Shown here in pieces: positions 60,586 through 64,000 of a DNA stretch of 64,000 nucleotides. Each line of letters begins with the position of its first letter. The stretch's first letter is position 1. The DNA is from Actinomadura opuntiae (GTDB lineage Bacteria; Actinomycetota; Actinomycetes; Streptosporangiales; Streptosporangiaceae): the NCBI RefSeq assembly GCF_030283205.1, contig NZ_JASNWF010000010.1, positions 248,001-312,000 of the forward strand, given 5' to 3'. The translations under genes and the position numbers were made by a program. The notes under the pieces were generated by a model. The model was given only the letters and a program-made list of their open reading frames with translations. It made no database searches and was not told the origin of the DNA.

Positions 60586-63477
60586 TCAGGGGCGGGCCTG
60601 GCCGTGGGTTCGCCACCAAGCGGCCGCCGCGTCCACAGCAAGTCCGGTGGTCCAGAGGTCGGCGGGGTCGCCGGGCAGCAGGCGTTCCCGCACCGCGTCC
60701 CGCATGGGGTAGGAGAGCGTGGTGCCGGTCGTGGGGATGTCGTCGTCCAGGACTTCGGCGGGGAAGCCGCAGGCCGCGACGGCGTCCACCGGCTCGAAGC
60801 CCGCGCGTTCCGCCAGGGTGCGGACGGTGGTGACGGCGTCGATCGGGGCGGGCCCGCGATCGGCCAGCAACCGGAGGAGCCGGACGACGCGGTCGGCGAT
60901 GCCCCAGCAGGGGACCGGGGCCTGAGCCGTCTGCCAGCCGGGCGGCTCGATCGGGTCGGACGTTCCGCCGGGCGCGTATTCCACGGCCGTCGCGGTCCGG
61001 CCGTGGAGCTGGTAGTCCAGGATGAGCAGGGCGCCGTTCGGGGTGCGCCAGAGCTGCCCGGGCGCCGCTGCCAGCATTTCCCTGTCGACCATTTGGCGTT
61101 CGGCGTTGGACTGCTCTGCGCCGCCCGCCGGAGTGAAGCGCAGTATCCGGCAGGCCCCCGCGCCGTCGCCGATGGGGGCGTTGGCCCAGAGGCGCAGGGT
61201 GTCGAGGACGCTTTCGCGCTGTGAGTCGGGAGTCCACGGCAGGACGGCCGGGAGCGCGTAGGCCGCCAGGGTGTCCAGTTCAACGCCCACGTAACTGCGC
61301 GGCGGCAGGGAGACCGTCCGGACCAGGTAGGGGTCGTCCGCCGCGGGCTCGTCGGTCGTCGCCGACTCCAGCTCGCGGGCGATGAGACGGTGGCGCACGA
61401 GCCACTTCGTCCGCGTCGTGGTGCGCTCGAAAGGCAGGTCGGGGGCCGGTGAGACCAGCGCGGGCAGCACCGCAGGCTGGGGGCGGCCGATCCGGTCGCG
61501 CAGCTCGATGGCCAGGACGAGGCACTCGGCGGCCGTACGGACCGCTTCGAGGACGCCGTCGCGCAGAGCCGGCGCGGTCACCTCGGGCAGCACGGCCTCC
61601 AGCGCGTCGGCGGCCGCGCGCGGTCCGGTCAGCGTCGCCTCCAGCAGGCGCGCCGCACCCTCGCGATCGAGACGTCGCAGCGCCGCCGACCCGTCGGGGT
61701 CCACCGGGTCCCGCCGCGGCCACCAGCCGGGCGGCGGCACGAGCGCGCTCTTCGTGGTCCAGACGGGGGAGAAGGGCAGCCGGGCCGTCCGGGTCCCATC
61801 GGGCGCGGTGAACGTGATCGCGCCGCGGCTCAACCGGACCTCGCTCGGCCCGGCGGTGCCCGGCAGCGTCACCTCGGCGACTCCCGGCGCCTCCGGCCGT
61901 GCCGTGGCGGTGTCGGGGTCCAGGGTCAACGCGACGGTCTCGCCCGTCTGCTCCGCTACCCGGAACGTCTGCCAGACACCGTCCTGAATTCGCGACAGGA
62001 GGATGGTCTTGCCGTCATACCAGGGCAGCAGCCCCTCGGGCAGTTGGGGAAGCCTGATCAACGGAGTGTCGTCGCCGGTGACCTCCGCGTAGCCCTGCCA
62101 GGACCGGTCCGCGATGGTGAGGTAGTCGAGATGCTGGACGATCGTCCGGGCTGCTTTCGGAGACTTGGACGGCGACCCGTCGCGGGGCACGGCCAGTTCG
62201 GCGGGAATGCCACCGCGCAGGGCCGCCAGCAGGGCGCCCACGGGGTCGGCCGGTTCGAGCCCTTCGGCGACGCCGGGGGCCAGGTCGAGGAGGCCGCCGC
62301 GGCCGGTAAGCCGCACCAGCCGATGCAAGGCGTCGTGCAGGAAGGGAAGGTCCGAGCGTCCTGCGTCGGCCTTCCAGCCGTCGACGGCTTCGCTCAGCTG
62401 CTCCCTGGTCTCCGGCGTGCCCCAGAGCGCCCTGACCGTGGCCGCGTAGTCGACATTGCCGAAATACCCGATGTCGTAGACGAACCCGTCCAGCAGGCCG
62501 GCGAAACGCTCGCGTCCTTCCGGGCCAGACGCCGCGTCCGCGGCCAGTTGCTCCACGTCGAGGCCCTGACCCCACCAGCGGGGCGAGTCGCTGGTCCTCT
62601 CGCGCTGGGGAATGATGTTCCAGTAGTCGGGAGGCGGAAGCGCCGGGTCCGTCCCCTCGCCGTACACCACCTCGGAGTCCGGGAACAGCCGGTCGCCCGC
62701 CTGGTCGACGAGCTTCAGCAGGACGGGGGCCGCGCAGCCCCGTCCCGTGGTGCCGAACCACCGGGCCGGCAGGTGCGCTCCCGCCCCGCCCTCCGCCAAC
62801 GACTCCAGCCACATCTGCCGGATCTCCTCGGCGACCTCCCCGCCGCTCTCCTCCTCATGCCGGGCGCGGTCGGGTTCGGCGGCGATCAGCAGCTTCATCA
62901 GGTCGTCGTCGCGCCCGGCCACCGCGGCGAGCGGCTCACGGGCGGCCGCCCAGACCTGGTGGGACGCGATGGGCATGAGCCCGGCGCGGAGCAGCCGCTC
63001 GGCCAGGAACGCCTCCTCATCGCGCTTCTTGATCTTCGCGGCGCGGGCCAGCACGCGCAGGTCAGGGAAGATCCGGGCGTAGGGGACGATCCCGGCGTCA
63101 AAGCCCGCGCAGATCACCTCGCGGAAGCGTGCGTGCGCCTCCTCCGCTGGCAACCGTGCGGCGAGCGTCTTGGCGTAGTCGCGCAGCGCGGCCGGTCCGA
63201 CGCCGCCCGCGGGCACCAGTTCGAGGAAGACGTCCTGCACCCGGTCGAGGTCGAGCAGCGCGGGATGGTCCTTCTCGACTTTGCGCGCTTGCCCGAAGGC
63301 CCAGAACGCAAGCTCGCTCTCTCCCGCCCGTGCCAGCTCCCGGCAGGCGTGCTCGAAGAACGGCGCCAACTCGGCGGCGGGCAACGGGCTCGCGGCCTTG
63401 GCCAGCATCTTCTTGGCGCCCTTGGGCCCGGCAGCGGCGAGGTCCGCCGGCGCCGGGAGCTGCGGAAACTGGGTCAT
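60586..63477 (-). CDS. Large uncharacterised protein, 963 residues
   Basis: A long intact frame. ATG 63477 has AAGGA about six bases upstream, and the in-frame extension to 63579 lacks coding character. The N-terminal 200 residues are Ala/Glu-rich and helical (GPKGAKKMLAKAASPLPAAE, CRELARAGESELAFWAFGQA), like helical-repeat proteins. The centre is beta-rich (LTIADRSWQGYAEVTGDDTP, KTILLSRIQDGVWQTFRVAE; VRLSRGAITFTAPDGTRTAR). The C-terminal third is again helical with RTLAERAGFEPVDAVAACGF, an HTH-like pattern. No signal peptide, membrane helix, ATPase or nuclease motif is visible. I do not recognise it and will not assign a function. It is divergent from the sulfotransferase gene. Confidence 0.75.
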   Translation of the reverse strand: MTQFPQLPAPADLAAAGPKGAKKMLAKAASPLPAAELAPFFEHACRELARAGESELAFWAFGQARKVEKDHPALLDLDRVQDVFLELVPAGGVGPAALRDYAKTLAARLPAEEAHARFREVICAGFDAGIVPYARIFPDLRVLARAAKIKKRDEEAFLAERLLRAGLMPIASHQVWAAAREPLAAVAGRDDDLMKLLIAAEPDRARHEEESGGEVAEEIRQMWLESLAEGGAGAHLPARWFGTTGRGCAAPVLLKLVDQAGDRLFPDSEVVYGEGTDPALPPPDYWNIIPQRERTSDSPRWWGQGLDVEQLAADAASGPEGRERFAGLLDGFVYDIGYFGNVDYAATVRALWGTPETREQLSEAVDGWKADAGRSDLPFLHDALHRLVRLTGRGGLLDLAPGVAEGLEPADPVGALLAALRGGIPAELAVPRDGSPSKSPKAARTIVQHLDYLTIADRSWQGYAEVTGDDTPLIRLPQLPEGLLPWYDGKTILLSRIQDGVWQTFRVAEQTGETVALTLDPDTATARPEAPGVAEVTLPGTAGPSEVRLSRGAITFTAPDGTRTARLPFSPVWTTKSALVPPPGWWPRRDPVDPDGSAALRRLDREGAARLLEATLTGPRAAADALEAVLPEVTAPALRDGVLEAVRTAAECLVLAIELRDRIGRPQPAVLPALVSPAPDLPFERTTTRTKWLVRHRLIARELESATTDEPAADDPYLVRTVSLPPRSYVGVELDTLAAYALPAVLPWTPDSQRESVLDTLRLWANAPIGDGAGACRILRFTPAGGAEQSNAERQMVDREMLAAAPGQLWRTPNGALLILDYQLHGRTATAVEYAPGGTSDPIEPPGWQTAQAPVPCWGIADRVVRLLRLLADRGPAPIDAVTTVRTLAERAGFEPVDAVAACGFPAEVLDDDIPTTGTTLSYPMRDAVRERLLPGDPADLWTTGLAVDAAAAWWRTHGQARP

Positions 63478-63878
63478 CGCGTCCTTCGTCCCTGATCTTC
63501 TGAAACGACCATGAAACACTGCGACGGCCCGCCCGCGTGGTCGGTTCCGACGAACGCCGCCTGCCGGGCACCGCTTCACTCGCGGACCGCTGCTCCAGCG
63601 ACGAGATGGCTCGTGATCAGGACGGTGACCGGCGGCGTCTCTGCGGGAAACGTGTGAGCCGAAAGTCGTAGAGGGCGGCTCATAAAAAATCGCGAATGGT
63701 CGCCCGACCGTATCGCGGACGGCGCGGGCTGCGCGATGGCGATAGGGGGTTCCCAGGGGCTAATCTCCCGGAGGGAGACCAGGTGACGGCGCAGTCGGGT
63801 CGATTCGCGGCCGGTTCCGGCCGCGGCTGCCGCGGCGACGCCCGCCGTGAGCGACGGACGGAATCGGACGAGGCAGAG
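63478..63878. other. Intergenic region between the large orphan gene and the sulfotransferase
   Basis: About 400 bases, with no gene supported by motifs or ribosome sites. An AT-rich patch (CTCATAAAAAATCGCGAATGG, around 63680-63700) may hold promoter elements, but none could be assigned. Confidence 0.4.
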
Positions 63879-64000
63879 ATGACTCACGAACTGTCCCCGG
63901 CAGCCGCCGAACCCGAGGGAACGCTGGTCCTGTGCAGCGGGCGCTGCGGCTCGACCATCGTGGCCGACCTTCTCGCCGAATCACCGCGCACCCTGCCGAT
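63879..64000 (+). CDS. Stf0-like sulfotransferase, N-terminal part only
   Basis: The first 40 residues are visible: MTHELSPAAAEPEG then TLVLCSGRCGSTIVADLLAE with SPRTLP. The CSGRCGST segment is the 5'-phosphosulfate-binding loop of PAPS-dependent sulfotransferases, closest to the Stf0 (trehalose sulfotransferase) type. The remainder lies outside the window. A weak GAGG site precedes ATG 63879. Confidence 0.7.
   Translation, partial: MTHELSPAAAEPEGTLVLCSGRCGSTIVADLLAESPRTLP

Noticed and set aside
62044..63495. 483-codon plus-strand open frame opposite the large orphan gene
   Set aside because: No ribosome site or motif, and low-complexity Gly/Arg/Gln content; it is a codon-bias shadow of the minus-strand gene.

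Overview
The window is high-GC DNA from a filamentous actinomycete, most likely of the Streptosporangiales/Thermomonosporaceae type (an Actinomadura-like genome). That placement is inferred from codon bias, abundant GTG/TTG starts, F420-dependent enzyme families, NRPS genes, an ECF41-type sigma factor, and the density of TetR, MarR and AraC regulators. No rRNA, tRNA or CRISPR array was seen.

Region 1 (1-8031, minus strand) is the 5' part of a nonribosomal peptide gene cluster. Seven genes overlap by 1-14 bases and read leftward off the window: a DrrA-like ABC ATPase, its ABC-2 permease, a free-standing condensation-like protein with a degenerate carrier tail, a stand-alone AMP-dependent ligase, two consecutive small proteins that each join an adenylation C-terminal subdomain to a carrier domain, and a condensation-adenylation NRPS. 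The split architecture is the notable feature.

Region 2 (about 8300-16000) is an insertion-sequence graveyard. It holds IS630, IS3-like, integrase-type and ISL3 remnants, a wrecked cytochrome P450 and a wrecked ABC transporter pair. An intact 341-residue gene sits inside it; its product looks like three tandem copies of the beta-barrel found in translation factor IF-2 domain IV, with no GTPase domain. To its right are an endonuclease VII-like HNH gene and a divergent RuvC-fold gene, both resembling junction-resolving nucleases.

Region 3 (16-31 kb) mixes intact accessory genes (Asp-nucleophile alpha/beta hydrolases, a secreted serine hydrolase, a formate/nitrite-family channel, a TetR regulator, a large secreted beta-propeller-like protein) with many frameshifted remnants (GH79 glycosidase, plasmid-type HTH protein, Tn3 transposase tails). 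Region 4 (30.4-35 kb) has a NTF2-fold SgcJ-like protein, an F420-dependent nitroreductase-family protein with a small membrane partner and a divergent MarR regulator, an AraC/GlxA regulator and a divergent quinone-oxidoreductase-type MDR enzyme. Region 5 (35-46 kb) holds two secreted esterases, an SDR, a TetR/NmrA pair, IS110 remnants and scraps of several genes.

Region 6 (46-60 kb) is the best-preserved part: CGNR regulator/MFS/epoxide hydrolase; PPOX; VOC protein with a divergent AraC regulator followed by an apparent operon of PPOX, DHFR-like reductase and epimerase; a crotonase-TetR operon with twin palindromic operators; an NAD(P)-binding protein; a methyltransferase; an ECF41-like sigma factor; and a Na+/Ca2+ exchanger. 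The right end has a beta-lactamase-family gene that has lost its catalytic N-terminus next to an 88-bp direct repeat, an unrecognised 963-residue protein, and the start of a Stf0-like sulfotransferase.

The clearest themes are the split NRPS assembly line, F420/flavin-linked redox enzymes with local one-component regulators, and extensive gene decay around mobile elements. All functions are inferred from sequence motifs read by eye.
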